A stretch of DNA of 64,000 nt from Thermoanaerobaculia bacterium (GCA_947259925.1 CAMYOG010000058.1:1-64000), one strand, 5' to 3'. Positions 17,893 through 27,068 are shown, counted from the first letter of the stretch. The notes: generated by a model from the sequence alone, not told the origin. Translations and numbers: made by a program.

Positions 17893-18738
17893 CTACCAAC
17901 GGGCCTTGCCGAAGATACCGAAGCGCAAGACGTCGACCTTTGCGCTGCCGATCCAGTCGCTGGAGTTGACGTCGACGTCGATGGCGCTGAAGCTACCCCC
18001 GAAGCCCCACGAGAAGCCCTTCCAAGCGAGATGCTCCGCCACCGCGCCGACGATCGTCTGCGAGCCGTTGAAGTCGTCGATCTCGATGTCGAAGACTCCG
18101 AGGTTGGCCCCCAGGCGCCAGTTCGGGGAGATGCCGTAGCGGTAGTCGAGGTTGAAGAACGGCATGGGGGCGGAGGCCGCGGCGGTCTCCCGCTGGGCCA
18201 CCGCCACCGGAGTACCTTGGGGGAGGAGGGTGATTTCGGTACTGGTGGAGATGTCGAGCCAGCGGAAGCCGAGACCGAACCCGAGGGCCCAGCGGTCACG
18301 AAGCCACGGATAGTAGTTGTAGCCGAAGAGGAGCTCGTCGAGATCGAAGGCGGTGGTCACCGTGGCGTCGACGGGGATGACCAGGTCGCCGAAGCGCAGT
18401 TCCGTCGATACCGCCTCCGTTCCGTCGCGCTCGACGGCGTCCCAGCGGCCGAAGATGTTGTGGCGCCGCCCGGGCTGCCACTGAAAAACCAGAGAGGGCG
18501 TGAATTCGTCGCTCGAGACTCCGAGAGTGTCCTCGAAATCGATTTCGGTGCCGCCGATGTTCAGAGCATCGACCCGGATGGCGGTGTCGAAGCTCAGACC
18601 GCTGACGCCGAGCCCGATGCTGAACTTGTCGAAGAGGGAGTACTCCTGGGCCTGGGCCGGTGAGGCGGCAAGCAAGCCGCCGGCGAGCACGGCGATGGCG
18701 GCGATGGCGATCAGGGATTTCGCGGGTCGGATCTTCAT
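17893..18738 (-). CDS. outer-membrane beta-barrel protein, function unknown
   Basis: 281 residues with a signal peptide ('SLIAIAAIAVLAGGLLAASP', cleavage after AQA) and alternating amphipathic strands ('FDLDELLFGYNYYPWLRDRW', 'LGFGLGFRWLDIST'), ending 'FGIFGKARW'. It resembles small monomeric barrels but no exact family could be named. The ATG has a good 'AGGAGG' seven bases upstream. A copy of the dispersed upstream-site motif lies about 160 bases upstream (18896-18917), with only a weak -24/-12-like TGGCGT...TTGA between them. Confidence 0.7.
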   Translation of the reverse strand: MKIRPAKSLIAIAAIAVLAGGLLAASPAQAQEYSLFDKFSIGLGVSGLSFDTAIRVDALNIGGTEIDFEDTLGVSSDEFTPSLVFQWQPGRRHNIFGRWDAVERDGTEAVSTELRFGDLVIPVDATVTTAFDLDELLFGYNYYPWLRDRWALGFGLGFRWLDISTSTEITLLPQGTPVAVAQRETAAASAPMPFFNLDYRYGISPNWRLGANLGVFDIEIDDFNGSQTIVGAVAEHLAWKGFSWGFGGSFSAIDVDVNSSDWIGSAKVDVLRFGIFGKARW

Positions 18739-18895
18739 GGTTCGTACCTCCTGTTAGGGACGACGGTTGACATGGAGTTCACGCCTCTCGTCTTCAAGAT
18801 CAACGCCACTCGCCCGAGACCCGTCGGAAGTCCCCTGGTTTGAGTGACTTGACCTGACGGTTCGGCTGCCGCACGGGCCCACGGGCGCCGCCGCT

Positions 18896-18917
18896 CCGAC
18901 CCCGTATTTCGTGTCGG
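18896..18917 (+). promoter_or_regulatory. diverged copy of the dispersed upstream-site motif
   Basis: CCCCGTATTTCGTGTC shares the CGTATTTCGTG core with the other sites but has lost the left half. It lies in a 359-base intergenic region between a barrel gene (-) and a hypothetical exported protein (+). The rest of that region shows no gene and no convincing promoter. Confidence 0.4.
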
Positions 18918-19097
18918 CACGGGATCTAGTATTCGCGAAGTCGGCCACTCGGCCTGTTCACTCCGCAGCTTCGGTCTCGTGCCGGTAGGTCGAGCGAAGA
19001 GGAAGTGGAAGCGATGTTACATTCACGTAGCGGAATCCAAAATCGAGCCACTATCGAATGGATCGAGGGGTGGCTCATTGAGTGGGAGGAATCTGTG

Positions 19098-19712
19098 ATG
19101 AGCAGGACAAAGAGCAGTCTCGCAGCTTCGGTTTTCTCGGTTCTTGGATTGATTCTGGTGTTGGCGAACGTCGAATCGGCGGAAGCCGAAAGCCGCCTGC
19201 CCGAGCACTTCCAAGCCAACGTGATGGCAACGGCTGGCGCCGCGGGCGGGCGGTCGACGATGCTCGAGATCAGGGTCCTGGGTTGGACCAGCGAGGAAGA
19301 GCGCCAGCAGCTCCTGTCCGAGATCATCGAGTCCACCTCGCAGCAGAAGCGCAATCGGAACCGCGCCGTCGCGCGGGCTTTGCGAGGTGCCTCCAGGGTC
19401 GGCATCGTCTTCCCGCGCGCGAGCACCGGCTGGCCGCTGCACTACGCCAAGGAGTTCCCGCTCGAGGACGGGGGCCGGCGCATCCTTCTCGCCACCGACC
19501 GCCCGGTGACGTTCACCGAGGCCTACGGGAATCTGATGTTCGGCGACTTCGACGTCACCATCATCGAGTTGAATCTCGACAAGGACGGCAATGGCGAGGG
19601 GATTCTCTCGTTGGGCACCGAGGTCAGCTGGAACCCTGAGGCCGAGAAGCTCGAGGTCACCAACTTCTCCTCGCAGCCGCTCCGACTGGGCAACGTCCGG
19701 AGGGTAAAGTAG
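19098..19712 (+). CDS. hypothetical exported protein
   Basis: Start at 19098, seven bases after GGAGGA; a GTG directly before it is an alternative. 204 residues with a signal peptide ('SVFSVLGLILVLANVESAEA') and a soluble domain with a helix 'TSEEERQQLLSEIIESTSQQ' and strands 'VTFTEAYGNLMFGDFDVTII', 'KLEVTNFSSQPLRLGNVRRV'. No family recognised with certainty; the small secreted fold occurs in operons of this lineage. It is followed 47 bases later by the TonB-dependent receptor in the same direction. Confidence 0.7.
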   Translation: MSRTKSSLAASVFSVLGLILVLANVESAEAESRLPEHFQANVMATAGAAGGRSTMLEIRVLGWTSEEERQQLLSEIIESTSQQKRNRNRAVARALRGASRVGIVFPRASTGWPLHYAKEFPLEDGGRRILLATDRPVTFTEAYGNLMFGDFDVTIIELNLDKDGNGEGILSLGTEVSWNPEAEKLEVTNFSSQPLRLGNVRRVK

Positions 19713-19759
19713 CGTCCGGGAAGCCGCGGTAACGGGTAGGGAAGCGGAGGAAACGTCGG

Positions 19760-22096
19760 GTGGGAACAGGGGTGCCGCGCGGTCTGCTGATCCGCTGTCT
19801 CGTCGCGCTGGGCTCGAGCCTCGGACCGACGGCTGCGGCCGCGTCGTCCGGGTCGCCGAGCCCGGAGTCCGACGTCGCCGCGGGAACTCGTGTCGCCGGG
19901 TTCTACGGCGAAGTGATCCAGGTGAGGGCGGAGAAGGTCGAGGAGCCGCTCGAGTCCGTTGGCGTCACGCTCTCGGTCCTCGGGGACTTGGAGCTCCGCG
20001 AGCGCAGGATTCGGACGTTGACCGACGTGGCGGCGACCGCGCCGAACGTCGTGATCGAGCCCACGATCGGGGGCCAGAACCCGTCGGTGACGATTCGCGG
20101 GGTCGGTCTCAACGCCTTCGATCCGGCCAACAACCCGGCGGTGGGCATCTACATCGACGAGGTTCCGCTCTCGAGCCTCACCATGCTCTCGTTTCCGATC
20201 TTCGACATGGAGCGCGTCGAGATCCTGAAGGGGCCGCAGGGGACGCTCTATGGCCGCAACAGCGCCGGTGGGGCGATCAACTTCTTTACCCGTCGCCCTA
20301 CCCGGGAGCGGGACGGGTACGTGTCGATCGGCGCGGGAGCCTTCGATCTGCTGGAGCTGGAGGGGGCCTACGGAGGTCCGATCGGCCGGCGCGGGTCGGG
20401 ACGGCTGAGCGCCAGGATGGCGGGGCGCGGCGCGAGCTTCGATCGGAATCGACTCACCGGCGACGATTTCGGCGATCACCGAACGTGGAGCGGCCGGGGT
20501 CAACTGCGCTTCGAGGGCGAGGCGTGGGAGCTGGACCTGAGCCTCGAAGCCTCCCGGCACGAGGGCGCGGCCCATCCCTACAAGCACTTCGGGCTCTTCG
20601 ACCCCGGCTTCGTGGACGCGGCGCTCGAGGAGGGGGCGCTGCCCCTCGAGCTGGGGCTCGGCTTCGTGACCGGGGCGATTGCCGGCGACGACATCCTGTG
20701 CCGATCGGTGCGGCTCGGAAACGTGGACCGATCGGGGTGCGTAGACGCCTTCGGCTTTCGCGATGCCGATCCGGACAACCGCTCTCACTTCCAGACGCCG
20801 ACCGACGGTAGGGTGGAATCCGCGACCGCGGCCACGACCCTGCAACTCGTCGTCGACCTGGGAGGGTCGACGCTGAGCTCCATCACGGGCTACCGTGAGC
20901 TCGACCGCGAGTTCACCGAGCTCAACGACGCCAATCCGTTCGCCACGCTGCATTTCGAGCACGACAACCGAATCGAGCAGCTCTCGCAGGAGCTGCGGCT
21001 GAACGGTGCCACCGCTCGAACGGATTGGATCGCCGGCATCTTCGCCACAGCCGACGACGTCGAGGTCCGGACGCCGGTTGTCTCCGACGAGTTTCTTTTC
21101 ACCCGTCTCCTGATCGAGGCCTACCAGGAGACGAGGTCTCTGGCCGGCTTCGGGCAGGTGACCGTCGGTCTGTCGGACCGGCTCGCCCTGGTCGGCGGGC
21201 TGCGCTACACCTGGGAGGAGATCGACTACGTGGGCGGCACGACCGATTCGAACCCGTTCGGCACGAGCCGGCTCCTGCCCTTCGCGGACCCCTCCGCGCT
21301 CACCTTCCGAGACGATCGGATCTCCGACGACGATCTCTCCGGCAAGCTCGGGCTGGAGCTCCGCACGAGCGACGATTCGCTCCTGTTCGCTACGATCTCG
21401 AAGGGCCACAAGAGCGGTGGCTTCTTCGCCGATATCACGCTGTCGGACGAGGAGCTCGTGCCCTACGGGCCCGAGACCCTCTGGGCCTACGAGCTCGGCT
21501 GGCGAGGCGAAGTCGGTGACCGGGCGCGGCTCGCCGGCTCGCTCTTCTACTACGACTATCGGGACGTGCAGACCTTCGTCCAGACCGATCTCGCCTTCAA
21601 GCTCGACAACATTCCGGAGGCGGAAGTTCTCGGAGCCGACTTCGACTTGAGGTGGGCGGTCTCCCCGGGCCTGGACCTGGGTCTCGGACTGGGCCTGCTC
21701 GACACCGAGCTCGGCGCCTTCGTCGGCGCGGAGGGACCGGTGCCGGCCGGAAACCGGCTGGCCAACGCCCCGGAGGTCAGCTTCAACGCGCTGGTTGGAT
21801 ATCGCTTGCCGCTAGCGGCGGGCCGGTTCGTTTCGATGCAGCTCGACGCCAGCTATCGTGACGAGGCTTTCCGCGACGCCGCCAACACCGAGCTCATCAA
21901 GGCGGATGACTACTGGCTGGTGAACGCACGACTCGCCTGGTCGCCTTCTAGCCGGCTCGAGCTGGCGCTCTGGGGCCAGAACCTGACCGACGAGGACTAC
22001 GTCGAGATCGGAGCCCTGATTCCCCTGCTGGGCTCGGGTTTCCGGTCCTACAACGAACCCCGCCGCTGGGGCGTCTCGTTGACGGTCGATCTCTGA
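19760..22096 (+). CDS. TonB-dependent outer-membrane receptor
   Basis: 778 residues from a GTG start preceded by GGAGG. Signal region, then a TonB-box-like 'EVIQVRAEK', the plug domain ('SVTIRGVGLNAFDPANNPAV', 'MERVEILKGPQGTLYGRNSA', 'GGAINFFTRRPT') and a 22-strand barrel ending 'RRWGVSLTVDL'. It belongs to the large FyuA/CirA-like group that imports siderophores or other small ligands with energy from TonB-ExbBD. The substrate is unknown. Its last 49 bases overlap the 3' end of the convergent sigma-54 activator gene. Confidence 0.92.
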   Translation: MGTGVPRGLLIRCLVALGSSLGPTAAAASSGSPSPESDVAAGTRVAGFYGEVIQVRAEKVEEPLESVGVTLSVLGDLELRERRIRTLTDVAATAPNVVIEPTIGGQNPSVTIRGVGLNAFDPANNPAVGIYIDEVPLSSLTMLSFPIFDMERVEILKGPQGTLYGRNSAGGAINFFTRRPTRERDGYVSIGAGAFDLLELEGAYGGPIGRRGSGRLSARMAGRGASFDRNRLTGDDFGDHRTWSGRGQLRFEGEAWELDLSLEASRHEGAAHPYKHFGLFDPGFVDAALEEGALPLELGLGFVTGAIAGDDILCRSVRLGNVDRSGCVDAFGFRDADPDNRSHFQTPTDGRVESATAATTLQLVVDLGGSTLSSITGYRELDREFTELNDANPFATLHFEHDNRIEQLSQELRLNGATARTDWIAGIFATADDVEVRTPVVSDEFLFTRLLIEAYQETRSLAGFGQVTVGLSDRLALVGGLRYTWEEIDYVGGTTDSNPFGTSRLLPFADPSALTFRDDRISDDDLSGKLGLELRTSDDSLLFATISKGHKSGGFFADITLSDEELVPYGPETLWAYELGWRGEVGDRARLAGSLFYYDYRDVQTFVQTDLAFKLDNIPEAEVLGADFDLRWAVSPGLDLGLGLGLLDTELGAFVGAEGPVPAGNRLANAPEVSFNALVGYRLPLAAGRFVSMQLDASYRDEAFRDAANTELIKADDYWLVNARLAWSPSSRLELALWGQNLTDEDYVEIGALIPLLGSGFRSYNEPRRWGVSLTVDL

Positions 22097-24255
22097 GCGC
22101 GGACGATCCCGAGCTTCTTCATGCGGTAGCGCAGCGTGTTGGCGTGCAGGCCGAGGATCTCGGCCGCCCCGCCGGCCCCCGCGATCTGCCCGTCGCAGGC
22201 CTCGAGCACCGCCTGGATGTGACGGCGCTGCACCTCGTCGAGCGTCACCAGGCCGTCGCCTCCGGCGGCCGGAGGCGCGACCCGGTCCATCCGCCCCTCG
22301 TCCAGCTCCAGGCGGCCGGCCAGCTTGAGCACCGACCCTTCGGCGGCATACGAGGCGCGCTCGACGACGTGCTTGAGCTCGCGCACGTTTCCAGGCCAGG
22401 GGTATTGCTCCAGCCGTCGCAGGACCTCGCGCGGCAGCTCGGTGAGCGGCACGGTCCGACTCTCGTTGATGCGCCGTAGAAAATGGAAGACCAGCGGCGC
22501 GATGTCCTCCGTCCGCTCGCGAAGTGGCGGGACGCTGATCGGATAGCCCTCCAGACGATAGAAGAGGTCCTCGCGGAAGCGCCCCTGGCGAACTTCCTGC
22601 AGCAGCCGCCGGTTGGTGGCCGCGATCAAGCGGACGTCCACGTGCAGGATCTGGTTGCCGCCGACGCGGCTCATCTCGCCATCCTCGAGCACTCGCAGCA
22701 GCTTGGGCTGGACCTCGAGCGGCAGCTCGCCGATCTCGTCCAGGAAGAGCGTGCCACCGTCGGCAAGCTCGAAGCGTCCTCGACGCCTCCGGTCCGCGCC
22801 GGTGAACGCTCCTCTCTCGTGGCCGAAGAGCTCGCTGCTTTCGAGCCCTGGAGGCAGCGCCGCGCAGTTCACGACGACGAAGGAGCGGTGCGCGCGCCCG
22901 CTCTGCTCGTGAATCGTCCGAGCCACGAGCTCCTTGCCGACGCCGGTCTCGCCCTGTATCAACACCGAGGCATCAGTGTGCGGGGCGACCTCGCGGATCT
23001 TGTGTAGGACGTATTGGAGGCCGTCGCTCGTGCCGATGATGCCCTCGAATCCCGCCCGCTGCCCGATCTCCTCGCGCAGGACCAGGTTCTCCTCCTCGAG
23101 CCGACCCTTGAGGCGCTCGAGCTCTGCCACCGTGCGCTCGAGCCGTCTCAGGGCATCGCGCGTGGCACCCTCCGCCCGCTCGCGCTCGGTGACGTCCGCG
23201 CCGAGGCCGAGAGTCTCCCTCTCATCGCCGTCGTTCTTGACGAGGGCCACGTAGCGCCATTCGATGGTGCGGCGCAGGCCGTCGCCGCCGAGCATGCTCT
23301 GGCGCGCGGCTCCCGTCCCGCCCTCGCCCGGCACTCTGGACAGGGACCTCGAGGCGGCCTGCCGCTCTTCGGGCGCCACCAGCTCCACCAGCGGTCGACC
23401 GATCACGTCGGCCGCGGGTGGTCCCAAGACCTCGACGAAGTGCGGGTTCACCTCGCGCACGAGGCCGTCGGCGTCGAGGCGGATGATGAGCAACTGAGCC
23501 CGTTCGACCAATTGGCGATAGCGCTTCTCGTTGGTCGCGATCTTCCGCGAGAGACGGGCTGCCTTGGCCGCCACGCCGGTGAGCTCCCAGGTCATGAAGA
23601 CGACGACCAGGAGGAACGCGAAGGGGTGGAGCGGGGGCACCTTGAGCAGGCCGAGATCCATGGGAATGATCGCCAGCACCGAGACGCTCAGAACCACGAA
23701 CGAGGCGCCGATCCAGCGAGCCAGGCCGTGCCGGCCTTCCCTGGCCAGGCGCAGCATCGTGTCCAGGAGCAGGATCAGGAAAGTGACGTTCGCCAGGTCG
23801 CCCACGAGGCGCCAGGGTCCGGCCGGGCCGACGCCGAACGAGATCGTCTCCCCCCAGGGAAACAAAACACGTTCGATCGAAGTAAGTTGAAAAGCCAACG
23901 CTTCCGGGGACGCGAAGCCGACTAGGGCGGTGGCGGCGAGCAGCGCCAGAACCGCCGTGAGCAGGGGTCGTCGCACCCGACCGGTGCGAACCGACAGAAA
24001 GACCGCCAGCAGGGCGAGGAACGTCGTGATGGACACCGCCTGCCAACGCAGCGCCATATGGAGCTCGGCGGGGCTCTGCGCGGTCACGAATCGGCGTTCC
24101 ACGAAGAACGCGTCGAGCGCGGCGGCGAGCGCGCAAGCGGCGAACAGCAGGCTTCGCAGGCGCTCGGGCGAGCGCGCCGCGATCATCGCCCAAACGCCGC
24201 TCACGGCGGCGCAGACGAGGGCGACGACCAGGTAGCCGGACTGGAAGAGATTCAA
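22048..24255 (-). CDS. membrane-anchored PAS / AAA+ sigma-54-dependent activator
   Basis: 735 residues. The N-terminal ~225 residues form about seven membrane helices; then a PAS domain (~245-355, 'LIIRLDADGLVREVNPHFVE', 'RRTIEWRYVALVKNDGDERE'), a coiled coil ('RRLERTVAELERLKGRLEEE'), an AAA+ domain with Walker A 'GETGVGKELVAR', the sigma-54 contact loop 'GAFTGA', Walker B 'GGTLFLDEIGE' and arginine region 'REDLFYRLEGYPISVPPLRE', and a Fis-type helix-turn-helix at the end ('AAEILGLHANTLRYRMKKLG'). It activates sigma-54 RNA polymerase bound at -24/-12 promoters after sensing a membrane or PAS signal. A full copy of the dispersed palindromic site lies 48-70 bases upstream of its start, suggesting self-control. 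Confidence 0.93.
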   Translation of the reverse strand: MNLFQSGYLVVALVCAAVSGVWAMIAARSPERLRSLLFAACALAAALDAFFVERRFVTAQSPAELHMALRWQAVSITTFLALLAVFLSVRTGRVRRPLLTAVLALLAATALVGFASPEALAFQLTSIERVLFPWGETISFGVGPAGPWRLVGDLANVTFLILLLDTMLRLAREGRHGLARWIGASFVVLSVSVLAIIPMDLGLLKVPPLHPFAFLLVVVFMTWELTGVAAKAARLSRKIATNEKRYRQLVERAQLLIIRLDADGLVREVNPHFVEVLGPPAADVIGRPLVELVAPEERQAASRSLSRVPGEGGTGAARQSMLGGDGLRRTIEWRYVALVKNDGDERETLGLGADVTERERAEGATRDALRRLERTVAELERLKGRLEEENLVLREEIGQRAGFEGIIGTSDGLQYVLHKIREVAPHTDASVLIQGETGVGKELVARTIHEQSGRAHRSFVVVNCAALPPGLESSELFGHERGAFTGADRRRRGRFELADGGTLFLDEIGELPLEVQPKLLRVLEDGEMSRVGGNQILHVDVRLIAATNRRLLQEVRQGRFREDLFYRLEGYPISVPPLRERTEDIAPLVFHFLRRINESRTVPLTELPREVLRRLEQYPWPGNVRELKHVVERASYAAEGSVLKLAGRLELDEGRMDRVAPPAAGGDGLVTLDEVQRRHIQAVLEACDGQIAGAGGAAEILGLHANTLRYRMKKLGIVRAQRSTVNETPQRRGSL

Positions 24256-24302
24256 GCGCCAGACTCCTCGAAAGTCGGCAGAGTATCATCGACGGAAACC
24301 AC

Positions 24303-24325
24303 ATCCCGTCACGGTATTTCGTGGC
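24303..24325 (+). promoter_or_regulatory. candidate sigma-54 activator binding site (site A)
   Basis: Contains the inverted repeat CACG-GTATTT-CGTG within the wider motif CCGTCACGGTATTTCGTG. It lies between the divergent sigma-54 activator gene and the monooxygenase/sulfatase cluster, about 119 bp upstream of the cluster's -24 element. The same motif recurs at five other sigma-54-like promoters in the window. Confidence 0.65.
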
Positions 24326-24429
24326 CACCGGGGAATTCCGCGAGCTCTCGATTCGTGGCGGAAGCGCCGCGGGGAGCTATCTCCTACCCCCTCAGCAGCT
24401 TGGAGAAGCTCGACAAGCCCGGCCCAGAA

Positions 24430-24445
24430 TGGCACCGGGCGTGCA
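24430..24445 (+). promoter_or_regulatory. sigma-54 -24/-12 promoter for the sulfatase cluster
   Basis: TGGCACCGGGCGTGCA matches the TGGCAC-N5-TTGC pattern, with GG and GC ten bases apart. The expected transcription start (~24456) is only about 13 bases before the ATG at 24469, so the leader would be too short for a normal Shine-Dalgarno. Confidence 0.7.
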
Positions 24446-24468
24446 GTTCCCTTTCACGAGCATTGAGA

Positions 24469-24840
24469 ATGTCCGAGGCCGAGAGCACCAGAGAGGAGAA
24501 GAACGAGGGCCTGCTCCTCGCTCTGACGACCAGGCCCAGCCAGCGCCGGGAGTTTCTTCTCGCGCTCGAGGAGTTCCGCGATCGGGTGCTCGCCGAGCCC
24601 GGATGCGCGCGGTGCGAGATCTACGAGGACGTCACGCAGATCAATCGCTTCGTCTGGAGCGAATGGTGGCCGGATCGGAACTCGGCCGAGCGGACCGTCC
24701 ACGAAAACCGGTTCCGCGCCCTGCTCGGGGCGGTCAAGCTACTGGGGACCATCGAAAGCCTCGACTGGGTCAGCCGGCGGCGGAGTCACGGCGTGATCGG
24801 CAAGCAGAAGTCCACTGGACGGGAGAGAGGAGTTTCGTGA
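24469..24840 (+). CDS. antibiotic-biosynthesis-monooxygenase-type (ABM, ferredoxin-like) protein
   Basis: 123 residues. The ORF track merges it into a longer open frame (24058-24840); the ATG at 24469 fits the promoter and domain. The ABM pattern is visible: 'LLLALTTRPSQRREFLLALE' as first strand and helix, 'VLAEPGCARCEIYEDVTQIN' and 'FVWSEWWPDRNSAERTVHEN'. Members are small dimeric quinol or heme-type monooxygenases or stress proteins. The substrate is unknown. First gene of the sigma-54-promoted cluster; its stop overlaps the next start (ATGA). Confidence 0.72.
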   Translation: MSEAESTREEKNEGLLLALTTRPSQRREFLLALEEFRDRVLAEPGCARCEIYEDVTQINRFVWSEWWPDRNSAERTVHENRFRALLGAVKLLGTIESLDWVSRRRSHGVIGKQKSTGRERGVS

Positions 24841-25403
24841 TGAGGGTGTTCCCACTCGCGCTGGGCGCGATCGGCCTCGTGCTGGCGCTGCCGGCGTCCG
24901 CGCAGACCGTGCACGTCGACTACGACCGCTCGGCGAACTTCGACAGCTATCGCACCTTCGCCTGGGCGAAGGCGCCCGACAACAGGATGCCCGGCGAGTC
25001 GCCCTTGACCCACTCGCGGATCAAGAACGCGATCGAGCACCACCTGGCCGAAGCTGGACTGGTGGAGAACACCGAAGAGCCTGATCTCTACGTCACCTAC
25101 CACACCTCCTCGAAGGAAGAGGTGAGCTTTCACACCTCGAGCTTCGGCGCCGGCTACGGCCCGAGCTGGGGCTGGGACCCCTACTGGGGCGGCCGCATGT
25201 CGACCTCCACCACGACGGCGCATTCCTACGAGCGCGGCACCCTGGTCGTCGATCTATGGGACGCCGACTCCAAGCAGATGGTGTGGCGCGGCACGGCGAG
25301 CGCGGTGGTGTCGTCGAACCCCGAGAAGGAAGAAAAGCAGATCTACAAGGCCATCCAGAAGATGGTCAAGACCTTCGACAAGAAGTACCGCAAGGGTCGA
25401 TGA
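24840..25403 (+). CDS. DUF4136 exported protein
   Basis: 187 residues from the ATG overlapping the upstream stop. Signal peptide ('LALGAIGLVLALPASAQ'), then the DUF4136 hallmark 'VHVDYDRSANFDSYRTFAWA', a conserved 'IKNAIEHHLAEAGL' helix, an aromatic Gly/Trp-rich insert ('GYGPSWGWDPYWGG') and 'ERGTLVVDLWDADSKQMVWR'. DUF4136 proteins are periplasmic or outer-membrane associated, often lipoproteins, without known activity; this one lacks a lipobox Cys. In the sulfatase cluster. Confidence 0.82.
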   Translation: MRVFPLALGAIGLVLALPASAQTVHVDYDRSANFDSYRTFAWAKAPDNRMPGESPLTHSRIKNAIEHHLAEAGLVENTEEPDLYVTYHTSSKEEVSFHTSSFGAGYGPSWGWDPYWGGRMSTSTTTAHSYERGTLVVDLWDADSKQMVWRGTASAVVSSNPEKEEKQIYKAIQKMVKTFDKKYRKGR

Positions 25404-25464
25404 GTGATTGGAGCGATCGGACGAATGGGCGGGAACCGTCCCGACCGAAGGAAAGGAGCTTGAT

Positions 25465-27036
25465 GTGAAGAAGCGGAGTGTCTCGATAGTTCTCCTGGGT
25501 GTGCTCGGCCTGGCGCTCGCCGGCGCCGGCGTGGCCCAGGACAAACCCAACATCGTCGTCATCTGGGGCGACGACATCGGCGTTGACAACATCAGCGCCT
25601 ATCACCGCGGCATGATGGGGGGCTCGACGCCCAACATCGACCGCATCGCCAGCGAGGGCGTCCTGTTCACCGACTACTACGCCCAGCAGTCGTGTACCGC
25701 GGGCCGCGCCTCCTTCATCACGGGGCAGAACCCCTTCCGCACCGGGCTGCTGACCATCGGCATGCCGGGCTCCGAGCAGGGCCTCCAGGCGAAGGATCCG
25801 ACCCTGGCCGAGCTGCTCAAGCCGATGGGCTACGCGACCGCCCAGATCGGCAAGAACCACCTGGGCGACCGCAACGAATTCCTGCCGACCGTGCACGGCT
25901 TCGACGAGTTCTACGGCAATCTCTACCACCTGAACGCCGAAGAAGAGCCAGAAGATCCCGACTATCCGAAGGACCCGGCGTTTCATGAGCAGTTCGGCCC
26001 ACGCGGAGTTCTCGACTGCGTAGCTTCAGACGTCGACGATCCCACCTCCGACCCGCGCTGGGGCCCGATGGGCAAACAGAAGTGCACGGATACAGGCCCA
26101 CTGACCCGCAAGCGCATGGAGACGGTCGAAGAGGATCTGCTCGAGCGATCGCTCGCCTTCATCGACAAGTCGCACCAGGCGGGCAAGCCCTTCTTCCTCT
26201 GGCACAACTCGACGCGCAATCACGTCTGGATCCGCCTGAGCGAGAAGTGGGAGAACAAGTCCGGCTACGGCATCTACGCGGACGGCATGATGGAGCTCGA
26301 CTACGTGGTCGGCGAGCTGCTCGACAAGCTCGACGAGCTCGGCATCGCGGACAACACCATCGTCCTGTTCTCGACCGACAACGGCGGCGAGATCTTCACC
26401 TGGCCCGAGGGCGGCAACCATCCGTTCCACGGCGAGAAGGGCAGCACCTGGGAAGGCGGATTCCGAGTGCCGTCGCTGGCCCGGTGGCCCGCCAAGTGGC
26501 CCAAGGGCAAGATCGTCAACGACATCTTCTCGCACCAGGACTGGCTGCCGACCCTCATGGCGGCGGCGGGCGAGCCCAACATCAAGGAGAAGCTCCTGAC
26601 CGGCTACCAGGCCGGCGACAAGACGTTCAAGGCGCACCTCGACGGCTACAACCAGATGGACCTGCTCACGGGTATGGGTCCCGGCAAGCGTAAGGAGATC
26701 ATGTACTTCGACGCCGGGGGGCACTTGAACGCGCTCCGATACGGCGACTGGAAGCTGATCTTCACGCTGGTTGAGGGTCCCATACCGGAGGCGTATCGGA
26801 AGTCCCCGACCTGGCCGCGGATCGTCAACCTGCGCCAGGATCCGTACGAGCGATTCCTCTTCGAATCCCAGATGTACACCCGGTGGTTCGCCGACAAGAT
26901 GTGGACCATGGTGCCGGCGCAGACCTTCGTTGCCGGCTATCTCGAGACGCTGAAGGACTTCCCGCCCACCCGTGGCTCCAGCCTGAGCGTCGATGCGGTG
27001 CTGCAGCAGCTGCTGACGCAGAAGGCGCGGCAGTAG
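25465..27036 (+). CDS. exported arylsulfatase (formylglycine type, S1 family)
   Basis: Start set at GTG 25465, six bases after AAGGAG, giving a signal peptide ('SVSIVLLGVLGLALAGAGVA') and a 523-residue product. Metal and catalytic features: 'IVVIWGDDIGVDN' (paired Asp), the modification motif 'CTAGR' in 'QQSCTAGRASFITGQ', 'IGKNHLGD', and 'VLFSTDNGGE'. The motif is C-x-A-x-R rather than C-x-P-x-R; this variant is known in functional sulfatases matured to formylglycine. It hydrolyses a sulfate ester in the periplasm. A paralogue sits at 54645-56225. No anaerobic maturase or FGE gene is in the window. Confidence 0.9.
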   Translation: MKKRSVSIVLLGVLGLALAGAGVAQDKPNIVVIWGDDIGVDNISAYHRGMMGGSTPNIDRIASEGVLFTDYYAQQSCTAGRASFITGQNPFRTGLLTIGMPGSEQGLQAKDPTLAELLKPMGYATAQIGKNHLGDRNEFLPTVHGFDEFYGNLYHLNAEEEPEDPDYPKDPAFHEQFGPRGVLDCVASDVDDPTSDPRWGPMGKQKCTDTGPLTRKRMETVEEDLLERSLAFIDKSHQAGKPFFLWHNSTRNHVWIRLSEKWENKSGYGIYADGMMELDYVVGELLDKLDELGIADNTIVLFSTDNGGEIFTWPEGGNHPFHGEKGSTWEGGFRVPSLARWPAKWPKGKIVNDIFSHQDWLPTLMAAAGEPNIKEKLLTGYQAGDKTFKAHLDGYNQMDLLTGMGPGKRKEIMYFDAGGHLNALRYGDWKLIFTLVEGPIPEAYRKSPTWPRIVNLRQDPYERFLFESQMYTRWFADKMWTMVPAQTFVAGYLETLKDFPPTRGSSLSVDAVLQQLLTQKARQ

Positions 27037-27068
27037 CCGCAGCCGAAGGCTGGAGTACGCAGCACCTC

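Noticed and set aside
24210-24468. Dispersed CACGGTATTTCGTG sites considered as REP or mobile repeats
   Set aside because: Similarity is limited to ~23 bases at most sites and each lies at a regular distance from a -24/-12 promoter, which fits a protein-binding site better.
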